A stretch of 45,633 nt of DNA, taken from NCBI RefSeq assembly GCF_902498805.1, contig NZ_LR701583.1, positions 140,151 through 185,783 of the forward strand, in the 5' to 3' direction. The notes beneath the pieces are model-generated. The model was not told the origin of the DNA and searched no databases. It saw only the letters and a program-made list of their open reading frames with translations. Each line of letters opens with the position of its first letter. Positions within the stretch are counted from its first letter, which is position 1. The stretch comes from Imperialibacter sp. EC-SDR9. Its GTDB lineage: Bacteria; Bacteroidota; Bacteroidia; Cytophagales; Cyclobacteriaceae. The position numbers were made by a program, and so were the translations under genes. Shown piece after piece: positions 9,001-15,961 of this stretch.

Positions 9001-11594
9001 TCAATGGCCTGACAACCATCACCGGTCTCTCAGCTGACACTTATACGGTCACGATAGTTAACAATGTCTCGACCTGTCAAGTGTCCCAGCAAATAGTTGT
9101 AGGCACCCAGTCGCTTCCAGTCGTAGTAACCGCAAGAACAACTACTGACCAAACCAGCTGTACACCTAACGGTGCTGCTTCGGTAGACGTAGTTACTCTG
9201 GGTGGCGCTGCAAGTGCTTTGGCAGACTACAACTTCACTTGGAAGGATGTAGACAATGCCACTACCCTTGTCAACAATGTGGCTGGGCAGAACAGCATCA
9301 GCAACCTGAGCGCTGGAGCTTACACTGTCACTCTAACACATGCCGTTACAGGTTGTGCGCAGACACTTGAATTTGTGGTAGAAGAAGAAATCACTTACCC
9401 TGTGGCCGACATCACACTGGTGCAGGTTGATCAAAGCTGTGATCCTTCCACTGCCAATGGAGAGTTGAGTGTAATAGTAGATGATCCAAGTGCTGTTGGC
9501 TACGATATCAACAACTATGTAATCACCTGGTACGAAGGCAGTGGTGTAACAGGCACTAACCTGGGCAACACGCAATCCATTAGTGGTTTGGCTGCCGGGC
9601 CTTACACCGTTGAGGTATTGAATAACCTTACCGGTTGCACAAGCACCGCAGAAATCACCTTAGAGAACGTGCCGGTAATACCGCAGTTGATTTTTGATGA
9701 CATTGAGGTGTTGCCAATGACAGTATGTGACCCAGCTGATGGCTCTATAGAGATCAACGGCATCACGCCTGGCGTATTGGCTGATTATACCTTCGAGCTG
9801 TGGAACGTAAACCCGGCTACGGCGGGTGCATCACCAATCGCTTCAGCTACCGACACTATCTTCACGGACTTAGAAGCAGGCATCTACTACATAAGGGCTG
9901 TGGACAATGCCTTCGGATGTAGCTCCATAGAAGTAGAAGTAGAAGTGGAAGACGCTTCAACACCGCCTGTAATTAGTCTGGTAAATGTTGAGGTGCAAAC
10001 GAACTGTAACCCTGCCATTCCTAACGGCTTACTCGAAGTAACAGCTAATGGGTCAAATGACACAAATGCCTATACTTTCGCCTGGTACAGGGGCACCACA
10101 GCCACCGGCACGCCGCTTCTGACAAACAACCCTGTCCTCAGTGGTATTGCTGCCGGTATGTACACCGTGCTGGTCACAGACCTTGCCACAGGTTGCAGCT
10201 CTGTTGAGACTTATCCAATGACGGACGAGTCAATCAACCCACTGGAAGTAACAACTACGGCAACTGTGAACGACAGATGTATAGCACCATTTGATGGTGT
10301 AGTAGCCGCTAACCTGATCACCCTGCCATTTGGTAAGGAAATTCAGGACTATAAGTTCGTATGGAACGCAGGTTTGGTTCCTCCTGGCTTCAACACCGGA
10401 GAGTTTGACTTTGAAGGACAGTCGTGGGAGAATTTGAACAGCGGTACGTATACACTGATGGTGTATAACCGGGGTGACCAATTGTGTCAGTCACAACCAA
10501 TTCAAGTCGTGGTGCCGGATGCAACTACCATTCCTGACGTGATCGTTACTGAGACACAGGCACTGACCATATGCTTCGAAGACCAACCCAACGGCGAATT
10601 GACTGCTATCCTTGCCGACAGCACAGTAACCGGTCACACTTTCGAATGGTATATCGGAGCGCTGGTTGATCCAGCCGCTAAAATCTTCGACGGGCCTGTG
10701 GTTGGCAATCTGGCTGCTGGTCCCTACACACTGAGAGTGACCAACACAATTACTGGTTGTCAGTCTACCCAAACAGTAGAGGTGACGGATCAAACAGTAA
10801 CGCCTTCTAACCCGACTCTGACACTTGTGAGTAATATGACAAGTTGTGCCGCTCCAAACGGTGAAGCGAGGGCGACAGTGGACGGCAACATTGGCAACTA
10901 TCAGTTCGACTGGTACGAAGCAACAGATACTACCACTATCATTTACACCGGCTTCGATCCTAAGGGGCTGGGAAGAGAAGGTGAAACCGTAGAGTACATT
11001 GTGATCGCTACTGATCTTCTGACAGGTTGCGTATCTGAAGAGTCAAGAATATCAATCAGCGATGCTCGTACAGAGCCTCAGTTTGTGGTGGATGTGCAAG
11101 ACTCACAGTGTCTGGTGCCAACAGGAGTTGCGCTGCTGGTGTTCCCTGAGCCTGTAGAGCTTGACAGCGTTGTGTGGACTCACCTTGCTACTGGCAACAC
11201 TACTTTTGAAGGTGGTTTGTTTGAAGCAACTTTTGGTGACTATTCGGTGACCATTTGGGATGGCAACGGATGTACTGCGACACAGGAATTCACTATCGGG
11301 GCGGATATCGTGATTTACAATGGCGTCTCTGCCAATGGCGATGGACTGAACGATTTCTTCATCATGGATTGTATCGATCAGTTCCCTAACAACAATGTGA
11401 AGATATTCAACAGAGCCGGAGCTATTGTATGGGAAAACGATGGTTACGACAACACCGACATATACTTTGACGGTGTAAGTAATAAGGGAATAGTTGCTGG
11501 AAGCAGGCTGTTACCTGCAGGTACCTATTTCTATCTCGTCGACAAAGGTGATGGAACTGATCCACTTTCTGGCTATCTTGAGCTCGTAAGATAA
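3..11594 (+). CDS. Giant SprB-like repeat surface adhesin with T9SS type B C-terminal domain (5'-partial)
   Basis: The reading frame is open from base 3, and the residues before the GTG at 105 continue the same repeat pattern. The GTG is therefore not the start, and the N-terminus lies outside the window. The 3863 visible residues are some three dozen beta-rich modules of about 100 residues. Most open with a Cys followed by an NG turn and close with a motif like L-x-A-G-x-Y-x-V-x-V-T-D followed by T-G-C, as in SprB-type repeats of gliding Bacteroidota. The last ~90 residues (from about 11309) read ANGDGLND, then KIFNRAG, then an LPAGTYFYLVD-type end, which is the gliding-motility-associated C-terminal domain (TIGR04131/PF13585) that directs T9SS export and surface attachment. 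Inferred role: cell-surface adhesin, possibly for gliding. The PorP/SprF gene starts 8 bp downstream. Ligand unknown. Confidence 0.93.
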   Translation, partial: VFDVAANGGTNTFPTATALAPGTYFIEVTNDLGCVSALKQFSIGNTTPIPTTNTVAGVDNTSCTATPNGQVSSNFVWTGGAISYQWYFGTIASGTAVALVTGANPGNGSVPSDPTLATVTGLSAGTYYVEITDTDGGAGTGCVYRQEVSILTDQPVITIAGSNKNQDNTICDPAADPDGYNGEFEVLTVNKDGVADVLGSYTFDWYTSAGVFIINTAGAINNDFNAGSYRVVAKNTATGCVSSPVPFTIGDNTAKPVLAGNFTITPSLSCDNTNFPNGTIDIDPDGNVANNPAGYTIEWHTGGTATMAVGNVTTDNNNLSDDLIDDVLDNVSPGTYSVKVTNTATGCFRVQQFVVGSGVPASPSLTVAVTQEVTDCNNPDGILTGTPAPKAASEYNWFWFTDDQTTSVTTVGGDVSVEGVASSLPEGLYYVRIQDKETGCVSSLMSKTLTRSSVALVSVTINSAPGDCDSDAGEFEFDITGSSGVVDIRVLKEDGTVMITQTGINVAAVNPDVTVADSDPGATTYFSNAGFINGKYVIEVTDQVTGCVDEQDFFLPYVGAPRLDLAVPVVVSHSTNCQPYDGAAIIAGDNTNGVTGGQGGATGQVSVTLTLVDGEFTGDSHDNYQVFLFPTTVVTQPETEIVLTVDDITGFSVNDNMTINGGTATGEIDAISGLELTIDYTGGDITSILAGNTISDGINTHTITGVTHAGLWSVAEGRPTNIQVLEGTTAFQNQANLGYGDVTAGHDDIENTYVFSGLTAGEYTVMAAQEGALFCLSPSVVFEIEDRFFELYIDESDVADIEITNDTNCNGIAANSNGVINIKQIDRRILDGAGVPTSDGIDDATISTDYTYQWFEGINTSAPALGTTATAAVNNGHQITNIPAGSYTVLITNGTTTTGSADACTATYTFEVQNEPEVIEVIAAPTDNTNCSAPFNGVITITTVEVDGGGAMPWNTTANFSANLYKVGAATPFAGPIFSNGATDQFTALEDGDYEVVVENSLTCESTAFPVTVVDATTLPTLTVSSTTNNTNCTTNNGQITVDLGGAVAGYNYSWFVGDITSTTAFTGTESNPSGTETQISGLSGGTYTLKVTDNSSPDFGCFSFVTETIADDIDNIIDFTFNVVDNPDCTPDNGSVTLTSIDLYNSSTNVASTLTAPGDIIAIDAYTMNVYDASDNSIVDTNVEDAGDNVTIAGLPAGNYLIEILNPATQCFSAQKAFTIDDLSSSPTVDIVEDQKNTICDPTFGALEANGQLTATVTGDADDNYTFQWYNGPTGNVGSSTALSNGVAHNGSTVGIDESGVNTSVISNIQEGNYWVFITDVTTGNLGCTVTGGFTLTANLTPVTLDIANVSTTPATDCANPDNGTISIDLADISGFLGNDMSDYRIIIAGVTTTADDQTYNPGAVDPFIITDLSADTYDLTIIDKTTGCVSVVYQKTVLFAPVEPIIEVTTNSANRFCDTSGGTVGNGAIEIRVQNPLGGYYDPANYTFDWYDLQSGSAGPSSPSSGVGDALPGAGSDERTNLAPGFYTVVVTANDVAANDGLGRGCFDQVIVEVLDNPDVIELNTTIVDVTNVTDCTPDNGQIEVTDVLRNTSSDALGNYTFHLYQSDGVTEIPAASAFNGTAIVSSLSPATYFVEARSTTGSGCSSNLLQVVIEDDAVTPTVAIVQDQANTICDPNFGTLEANGQLTATVTGDADDNYTFQWYKGPTGNVGASTALADAMVINGSTMDIDESGVRTSVLSFVEQGNYWVQVTDITTGNLGCTVTGGFTLTANLTPVTLDVANVVANPATDCTAPANGSIIIDLADISGSGAAITDYTIAINGVNTNLADNAALALSTDPETISNLEPDTYDITITDETTGCVSTTYQVTVGQDGTEPTINLVSVTADNFCTGGNGTIQLEVTAPDLDESNYTFDWYQGVGVTDPFTLAEGSPGNGPIAGVAGTGNGGGDEITGLSAGFYTIVVTASGTAADGVGCSDQIVVEVLDDPYELTISNTAVTDVADCTPDNGIIDVTELTYTSVEDGATTITAAGLSDANLTYNVYDNAALTVNANTLTITGAAPTFTSLAPGTYYVTAQFTGGAIAPGCVSPAVQLEVLDNGTAPTVAIVQNQANTICDPNFGALEADGQLTATVTGDADDNYTFQWYKGPTGNVGASTALADAMVINGSTMDIDESGIRTSVLSFVEQGNYWVQVTDVTTGNLGCTVTGGFTLASNLTPITLDVANVVANPATDCTAPANGSIIIDLADISGSGAAITDYTIAINGVNTNSADNAALALSTDPETISNLEPDTYDITITDETTGCVSTTYQVTVGQDGTEPTMSAVVTPDTYCTGGDGTINLSITNGDGDEARYDFQWFSGVGTAAPSVALPALSGVNMFSASNLDAGFYTIVVTAQATATAGVGCSDQIVVQVQDTPANLSIPATGVNITNVNDCSPANGRLEVDEIKVAGVTLTTTTDLANYQIELWNSGNTALIRLFDNQGVAGVSFPNTTANLTAGTYFVRARNLTTGCLSPGRQVNIINQTVKPVVTITQNQANTYCDPANFDGQLTAFVGGVDGTTLGGDYTFQWHKGTVASSTPVPNGDGGNTAQITGAEDGNYWVEVTDSNPANLGCTARATFNLQYVPVVITLQASSTDDTSCAADNGRIFFGGSDFVNITSAGNPTDDASATTPGLIDTDYTLELFNSSFGSLGAVTAVDLTNTNMYAPGRYYLVATHRVFKCSSEFYPLDIEDAIEFPELETSSITADVNCTGDNGTITFGMRTGADIIGETYSLTWTYQTTLSAAASAFVPGSISGDGNSGTEFVVSDLAAGFYTVIVENTASGCETTERFQVTQNLVTPAFTVAALTHSTLCTTPAGNGSFELRSNKIATGVQDLQAYTWRLYQSDKTTQIGANLDVSGSTTVYNHTRTLGQGEYYIQATRNSTGCPSAFIKLTIEDHHVNPSLTAVVTEDQGCVGGTLGVGAITITLAAQDTDGDATTDGTTITWANTAGALPAFNGLTTITGLSADTYTVTIVNNVSTCQVSQQIVVGTQSLPVVVTARTTTDQTSCTPNGAASVDVVTLGGAASALADYNFTWKDVDNATTLVNNVAGQNSISNLSAGAYTVTLTHAVTGCAQTLEFVVEEEITYPVADITLVQVDQSCDPSTANGELSVIVDDPSAVGYDINNYVITWYEGSGVTGTNLGNTQSISGLAAGPYTVEVLNNLTGCTSTAEITLENVPVIPQLIFDDIEVLPMTVCDPADGSIEINGITPGVLADYTFELWNVNPATAGASPIASATDTIFTDLEAGIYYIRAVDNAFGCSSIEVEVEVEDASTPPVISLVNVEVQTNCNPAIPNGLLEVTANGSNDTNAYTFAWYRGTTATGTPLLTNNPVLSGIAAGMYTVLVTDLATGCSSVETYPMTDESINPLEVTTTATVNDRCIAPFDGVVAANLITLPFGKEIQDYKFVWNAGLVPPGFNTGEFDFEGQSWENLNSGTYTLMVYNRGDQLCQSQPIQVVVPDATTIPDVIVTETQALTICFEDQPNGELTAILADSTVTGHTFEWYIGALVDPAAKIFDGPVVGNLAAGPYTLRVTNTITGCQSTQTVEVTDQTVTPSNPTLTLVSNMTSCAAPNGEARATVDGNIGNYQFDWYEATDTTTIIYTGFDPKGLGREGETVEYIVIATDLLTGCVSEESRISISDARTEPQFVVDVQDSQCLVPTGVALLVFPEPVELDSVVWTHLATGNTTFEGGLFEATFGDYSVTIWDGNGCTATQEFTIGADIVIYNGVSANGDGLNDFFIMDCIDQFPNNNVKIFNRAGAIVWENDGYDNTDIYFDGVSNKGIVAGSRLLPAGTYFYLVDKGDGTDPLSGYLELVR
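3690..7595 (+). repeat. Three tandem multi-module super-repeats inside the adhesin gene
   Basis: A block of about four modules recurs at 3690, 4995 and 6321, with unit lengths of 1305, 1326 and 1275 bp. A weaker fourth beginning is visible at 7596. The first half of each unit is the best conserved: 4995-5645 and 6321-6971 encode 217 residues with only nine differences by my count. Bases 5535-5641 and 6861-6967 are identical over 107 bp, third codon positions included. This is in-frame tandem duplication with later exchange between copies. Confidence 0.9.
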
Positions 11595-11602
11595 TTTGAA
11601 GT

Positions 11603-12532
11603 ATGAAGATTGTAACTAGATTATCGTTCTGCGTCGTGTTGTTGTTGGGTAGCTGGGGTGTATTCGCCCAGCAACGCCCGGTTATTTCGCAGTACATGTA
11701 CAACGGAATGGTACTTAACCCTGCCTACGCCGGCAGCACCAACGAGTTCAGTGCTGCGGTTATCCACCGGGATCAATGGGTCAATATTGATGGTGCACCG
11801 TCATTCCAGACATTCACTGGGCACACACCTTTGTTTAGTAATCAGATCGGCGTCGGTCTAACGGCAACGAGAGACCAGGTGGGTATTCATACTGATTATG
11901 GATTTTATGCCAGCTATGCCTACAAAATCAAGCTAGCGACAGGCTATTTGGCAATGGGGCTGCAAGGCGGGTTCAATGACAGAAGATCAAACTACGACCT
12001 GCTTACTATCAGGGATGAAAATGACAACATTCTTTCAGGAGTTGATCGAAAGTTCAGCCCGAATTTTGGAACAGGTGCTTACTATTACAATAAACGAGTG
12101 TACCTGGGAGCATCGATCCCCCACATTGTTAAAAACAGGGTTGTCGATGTAAGTTTAGGGAAGGAGACGGAAGCCAGAACACCCCGCTACGTATATTTAA
12201 CCGGCGGAATAGTTTTCCCTTTGACCGATAACATCAATCTGCTCCCAGCCGTGCTGATCAGGTACCAGGATCACCTGCCATTGGGTATCGACCTTAACTG
12301 CAATGTGATATTTGAAGACATTGTTTACGCAGGTCTCTCCTACCGTAGCGGTGACTCAATGACGTTGATCACCCAACTTGTATTGAACGAGAACATCCGG
12401 CTTGGCTATGCCTACGATATGGTTACATCGAACCAAAGGCAATACACGAACGGAACGCATGAGATCATGATCAACTATAGAGTATTAATAAAGGCTCTTT
12501 CTAAAGATCCTTTATGCCCTGTTTATTATTAA
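11603..12532 (+). CDS. PorP/SprF family type IX secretion membrane protein
   Basis: 309 residues with a signal peptide (about 1-22, ending VFAQQ), then the family hallmark near 28-45: QYMYNGMVLNPAYAG followed by S-x-x-E. The rest alternates in beta-strand fashion, as expected for an outer-membrane barrel. PorP/SprF proteins (TIGR03519) work with the T9SS and are often encoded next to a large cargo with a type B C-terminal domain, as sprF is beside sprB in Flavobacterium johnsoniae. Here the gene starts 8 bp after the adhesin stop, so the two are almost certainly one operon. I infer that this protein helps export or anchor that adhesin. A terminator follows. Confidence 0.93.
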   Translation: MKIVTRLSFCVVLLLGSWGVFAQQRPVISQYMYNGMVLNPAYAGSTNEFSAAVIHRDQWVNIDGAPSFQTFTGHTPLFSNQIGVGLTATRDQVGIHTDYGFYASYAYKIKLATGYLAMGLQGGFNDRRSNYDLLTIRDENDNILSGVDRKFSPNFGTGAYYYNKRVYLGASIPHIVKNRVVDVSLGKETEARTPRYVYLTGGIVFPLTDNINLLPAVLIRYQDHLPLGIDLNCNVIFEDIVYAGLSYRSGDSMTLITQLVLNENIRLGYAYDMVTSNQRQYTNGTHEIMINYRVLIKALSKDPLCPVYY

Positions 12533-12550
12533 TCAACCTAACTTCCTCGA

Positions 12551-12582
12551 AAAGCCGAACAATGTTGTTTGGCTTTTTTTTT
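12551..12582 (+). terminator. Rho-independent terminator of the adhesin-porP operon
   Basis: A 10-bp stem (AAAGCCGAAC with GTTTGGCTTT, one G-T pair) closes a 6-base loop and runs into a T tract, 18 bp after the porP stop. On the minus strand only four T follow the stem, so it would act weakly for the convergent pfk gene. Confidence 0.85.
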
Positions 12583-12632
12583 GCCCAGACTCGCCGCTTT
12601 AGAAGTGATAGAGATTTTACTGAAAGCAGAAC

Positions 12633-13733
12633 TCAATCTCCAAAAGAGATTCCTAACCCTCTGGCTGTTTTCACTAGGTAGGAATCAGTGTTAACATAGT
12701 TGTAGGTACTAATGGCCTCCAGCAAGGGAACGTCCACGATGTCGTTGTGTTTATAGGCCACCATCCTGCCAAACTTCTGTTCCAGCACCATTTCAAATGC
12801 CTTCACGCCAAATTGCAAGGCAAGCACCCTGTCAAAAGCTATAGGGCCCCCTCCTCTTTGGATATGACCCAATACGGTCTCACGAATGTCGGCCTCACAG
12901 CCCGCATCTTTCAATTCTTGAGAAAGCCGGTAAGCACATCCTCCCAACCGAACATTTTTATACCCCACCTCGCTGCTTTTAGTGGCAACCACATCACCCC
13001 CAATCGGCTTAGCACCTTCAGCCATCACAATATGAGCAAAGCCCTTCCCATTATGGTAACGCTGATCAATTCGTTGCTTTATTTTCTGTACATCATAGGG
13101 AATCTCTGGAATAAGACAAACCTCTGCCCCACCAGAAATGGCTGTATGAAGGGCAATCCAGCCAGCTGCCCTGCCCATCACCTCCATGATCATTACCCGG
13201 TGGTGGCTTTCGGCAGTGGTCACCAGCTTGTCGAGGCTATCGGAAGCTATTTGCACAGCTGTTTGAAAACCAAAAGTAAAATCGGTGCCCGAAAGATCGT
13301 TGTCAATGGTTTTCGGCACGCCTACGATGTCCAGGCCCTGCTCGTACAGTTTCTGCGAAATGCGTTGTGAGCCATCCCCGCCGATACTAATCACTGCGGT
13401 TATGCCTAGATCATCGAGGCGGTTGAGTAAGTCATCGGAGCGGTCGATGCTGGACCAGCTTCCGTCTTCATGCTTCACGGGCCAGGTAAATGGCCCTCCT
13501 TTATTGGTTGTTTTTATGATAGTGCCGCCCTTTACGTGGATGCCGGCGATGGCCTTGTTGTCCAACCTGACAATCTCCTGGGGGTCGCTCAGCACGCCAT
13601 TATAGGCTTCTATACTTCCGTACACCTCCCATTCAGGGTTCTGCTGCGACCTTTTTACAATCCCCCGCAACACGGCGTTGAGACCGGGGCAGTCGCCGCC
13701 GCCTGTTAGCACCAGTAGTTTCTTCTTGCTCAT
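12633..13733 (-). CDS. pfkA: 6-phosphofructokinase, mixed-substrate (group III) type
   Basis: 366 residues. It phosphorylates fructose 6-phosphate to fructose 1,6-bisphosphate in cytoplasmic glycolysis. Visible motifs: GGGDCPGLN (11-19) for phosphoryl-donor binding, GGDGS (118-122), PKTIDND (140-146) with the catalytic Asp144, and MGRAAGW. The pair Gly121 and Lys141 is informative. Classical bacterial ATP enzymes have Gly and Gly at these sites, and pyrophosphate enzymes have Asp and Lys. Gly plus Lys is the pattern of the group III ATP-using branch, as in Streptomyces. I therefore predict ATP as donor, but the donor cannot be settled from sequence alone. Convergent with porP. The next minus-strand gene upstream begins more than 150 bp away, so the gene is probably monocistronic. 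Confidence 0.93.
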   Translation of the reverse strand: MSKKKLLVLTGGGDCPGLNAVLRGIVKRSQQNPEWEVYGSIEAYNGVLSDPQEIVRLDNKAIAGIHVKGGTIIKTTNKGGPFTWPVKHEDGSWSSIDRSDDLLNRLDDLGITAVISIGGDGSQRISQKLYEQGLDIVGVPKTIDNDLSGTDFTFGFQTAVQIASDSLDKLVTTAESHHRVMIMEVMGRAAGWIALHTAISGGAEVCLIPEIPYDVQKIKQRIDQRYHNGKGFAHIVMAEGAKPIGGDVVATKSSEVGYKNVRLGGCAYRLSQELKDAGCEADIRETVLGHIQRGGGPIAFDRVLALQFGVKAFEMVLEQKFGRMVAYKHNDIVDVPLLEAISTYNYVNTDSYLVKTARGLGISFGD

Positions 13734-13886
13734 ATTTCCAGATTTCTGATGAATCTAAGCAATCCAACAGAAATACAAAGCGATTCTTTATCGACCAGCC
13801 CATTGGCAAGTCGAGTGGTCACGAACGTAAAAATCACGTCCACGGAAAAATGTTGGCTACATTACCTGATAAGAGAACCGGCTATG

Positions 13887-15761
13887 CTAGTACTCCCACA
13901 CTTTTAATCCCATCCAACCCGCATCGTAAAGAAACAAGGTGACAATCACACATGAGAAGGCCAGCAAGATATAATACACCGAGAAAGCCTTTTTCTCCCC
14001 CAACTTAAAGTTCATAATACCGAAGCGAGTGCTTAAAAAAGCGCTGAACAAGATGATCCAACCTCCCAGATAAATAAGCCAGCCATTGACGTTCGGTTCG
14101 CCTGCTTCACTTAACTTATTGATGGTTCCGAGGAGCCCGGTAGAAACCATAACCAGCCCAACCACCACCAACGACGGCACCATTCTCCGAAAGAACTCCT
14201 TCCAGGGCAGCGACTTCCTGATTGCAAAAATCAACCACACCAGCGTCGCAAAGCACGAGCTAACCAGCAACACCAACGACACCACCAGCAGTACCCGTTT
14301 GGTAACAACACTTGAGTATTTCACTCTCTCAAGGTAGTTGCCAACAACTGCCGTAGCCAGCACAGGCTCACCTGTGTCGGTCGGTACAAATGCATGACTG
14401 GGAACATAGTCTTTGAGCCCGGCAAAAAGATAGCCCTCCCCATTTGAATTAATAACTGGCACCACTGGAAAGCGATCCTTCATAAACTGCTTCAGGTACA
14501 GGGTGTCGTTGTCGATGGTCACTTCGCAGGTACTGAATATGCGATCGATAAAGGCAAAAATCTGGTTGCGGGACGCCTTGAAGAGGTAGTAGCCTTCGTA
14601 TTGTCTCATTGTTTCAACGTCCAATGCTTGAGCAGCTGGCTTGGCAACTGATATGTCCTGCACCAGAAATTGTTTGATGAGGTTAACCAAATCTCCCATG
14701 CCCTTGCCTGCATTGTTGGAAATGGCATAACCTATCCCATACTGACTATTGTAGCCGTAAGAGGAAGAAAAACCATCAATCCCACCATCGTGCCCATGAA
14801 ACGAAGCAGGCAACTGCGTATCAAAAGTATAGTTGCCTAACCCATACCCAACTGGCAGTCCGGCCTGATTGGCAAGGGTGTAGACTGGTCTTTCCATCAG
14901 GTCAAGTACCTTTGAGGGGAAAACCTGGGCAGAATCTACCATGCCTCTGTTGATCCAAAAAGAAAGAAACCGTGCCATATCATTGGCATTGCTATTGAAG
15001 GCTCCTGCAGGGCGATGATAGATAGGGAGAAAGGGCACCTCCCTGCCGGTTCCGTCATATCCTTTAGAATAAGCCTGTCCTTCAGGAACAGACTTAAAAT
15101 TAGAAGTCTTCATTCCGATTGGGTTGAGCACAGCTTCAGTGATAAATTCATCGTAAGGCCGTTCCGCATATTTTTCGATAAGATACCCAGCCACTGTCCA
15201 GCCAGGGTTGCTGTAGGCATAGCGGGTTCCTGGCTGCCACCGTACTTTAAGTGTTTTCTTATGCTGTTCCAGTACCTTTTTTAAAGGATAAACGATAGTG
15301 TCCGACGTATTATAAACCTCATTCAGGTGCATGTCGTCAAACCCTGCTGTGTGTGAAAGCAGGTGTTTTACCCGCACAGGGTGCTCCGGCTCAAAGCTAT
15401 TCTCAAAGTCGATTTCCGGCACCAACGCCTTCACTTCGTCTTCCAGCGAAAACTTGCCTTCTTCCACTAACCTGAGCACGCCCAACGCCACAAAGCTTTT
15501 GGTGATGGATCCCAACCTGAACAGGGTCGATCCATCTACCTGCGAGTTGGTCCCTTTGTCTTTCACACCCAGTCCGCCTGAAAAGATAGTGCTGTCATCT
15601 TTAACAATGGTCAGCATGATACCAGGGATGTCGTTCCTTTCCATCAGCACTTCAAGCGAGTCTGTCAGCTGCCGGGATGTTAACGGCGGGCCGGAAGGCT
15701 GGGCTTTTGCAACAAGAACGCTAAAAACAAGAGCGACAGTGACTTCAAACGCATGCTTCAT
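13887..15761 (-). CDS. Exported class C beta-lactamase-fold serine hydrolase with four C-terminal membrane segments
   Basis: I place the start at the ATG at 15761 (624 residues), because it gives a clean signal peptide MKHAFEVTVALVFSVLVAKAQ. The frame is open for 29 more codons to 15848, but that extension is basic and not signal-like. Catalytic motifs of PF00144: Ser85-I-T-Lys88, Tyr183-S-Asn185 and His324-D-G-G in place of KTG. After the catalytic domain (to about residue 350) comes a linker, then four hydrophobic segments near residues 485-620. The active site should therefore face the periplasm while tethered to the inner membrane. The family includes esterases, D-aminopeptidases and peptidoglycan-acting enzymes as well as AmpC, and nothing here points specifically to antibiotic resistance. 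Divergent from the GH92 gene across about 200 bp. Confidence 0.88.
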   Translation of the reverse strand: MKHAFEVTVALVFSVLVAKAQPSGPPLTSRQLTDSLEVLMERNDIPGIMLTIVKDDSTIFSGGLGVKDKGTNSQVDGSTLFRLGSITKSFVALGVLRLVEEGKFSLEDEVKALVPEIDFENSFEPEHPVRVKHLLSHTAGFDDMHLNEVYNTSDTIVYPLKKVLEQHKKTLKVRWQPGTRYAYSNPGWTVAGYLIEKYAERPYDEFITEAVLNPIGMKTSNFKSVPEGQAYSKGYDGTGREVPFLPIYHRPAGAFNSNANDMARFLSFWINRGMVDSAQVFPSKVLDLMERPVYTLANQAGLPVGYGLGNYTFDTQLPASFHGHDGGIDGFSSSYGYNSQYGIGYAISNNAGKGMGDLVNLIKQFLVQDISVAKPAAQALDVETMRQYEGYYLFKASRNQIFAFIDRIFSTCEVTIDNDTLYLKQFMKDRFPVVPVINSNGEGYLFAGLKDYVPSHAFVPTDTGEPVLATAVVGNYLERVKYSSVVTKRVLLVVSLVLLVSSCFATLVWLIFAIRKSLPWKEFFRRMVPSLVVVGLVMVSTGLLGTINKLSEAGEPNVNGWLIYLGGWIILFSAFLSTRFGIMNFKLGEKKAFSVYYILLAFSCVIVTLFLYDAGWMGLKVWEY

Positions 15762-15961
15762 TCCTTTTTTCTTTTTAGGAGGCTTGTCAAATGAGTTTCG
15801 AAATAGCAATTTAAGTCCGAAAAATGACTTCTCAGTCTGGCTAAACAATATCTAAGTATTTACTTTTACAGATGGTACTTGGGGAATGGCGTTGAGCTTC
15901 TCCAGATAGCGCCAATTGTTTTATTATTCGCCAGCTCAAATAGCTTTTCAACCAGTATTCT

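Noticed and set aside
12747-13370. 207-residue plus-strand open frame
   Set aside because: Antisense to phosphofructokinase, whose motifs are all intact on the other strand.
15762-15848. N-terminal extension of the serine hydrolase
   Set aside because: The 29 extra codons are basic and would bury the clear signal peptide that begins at 15761.
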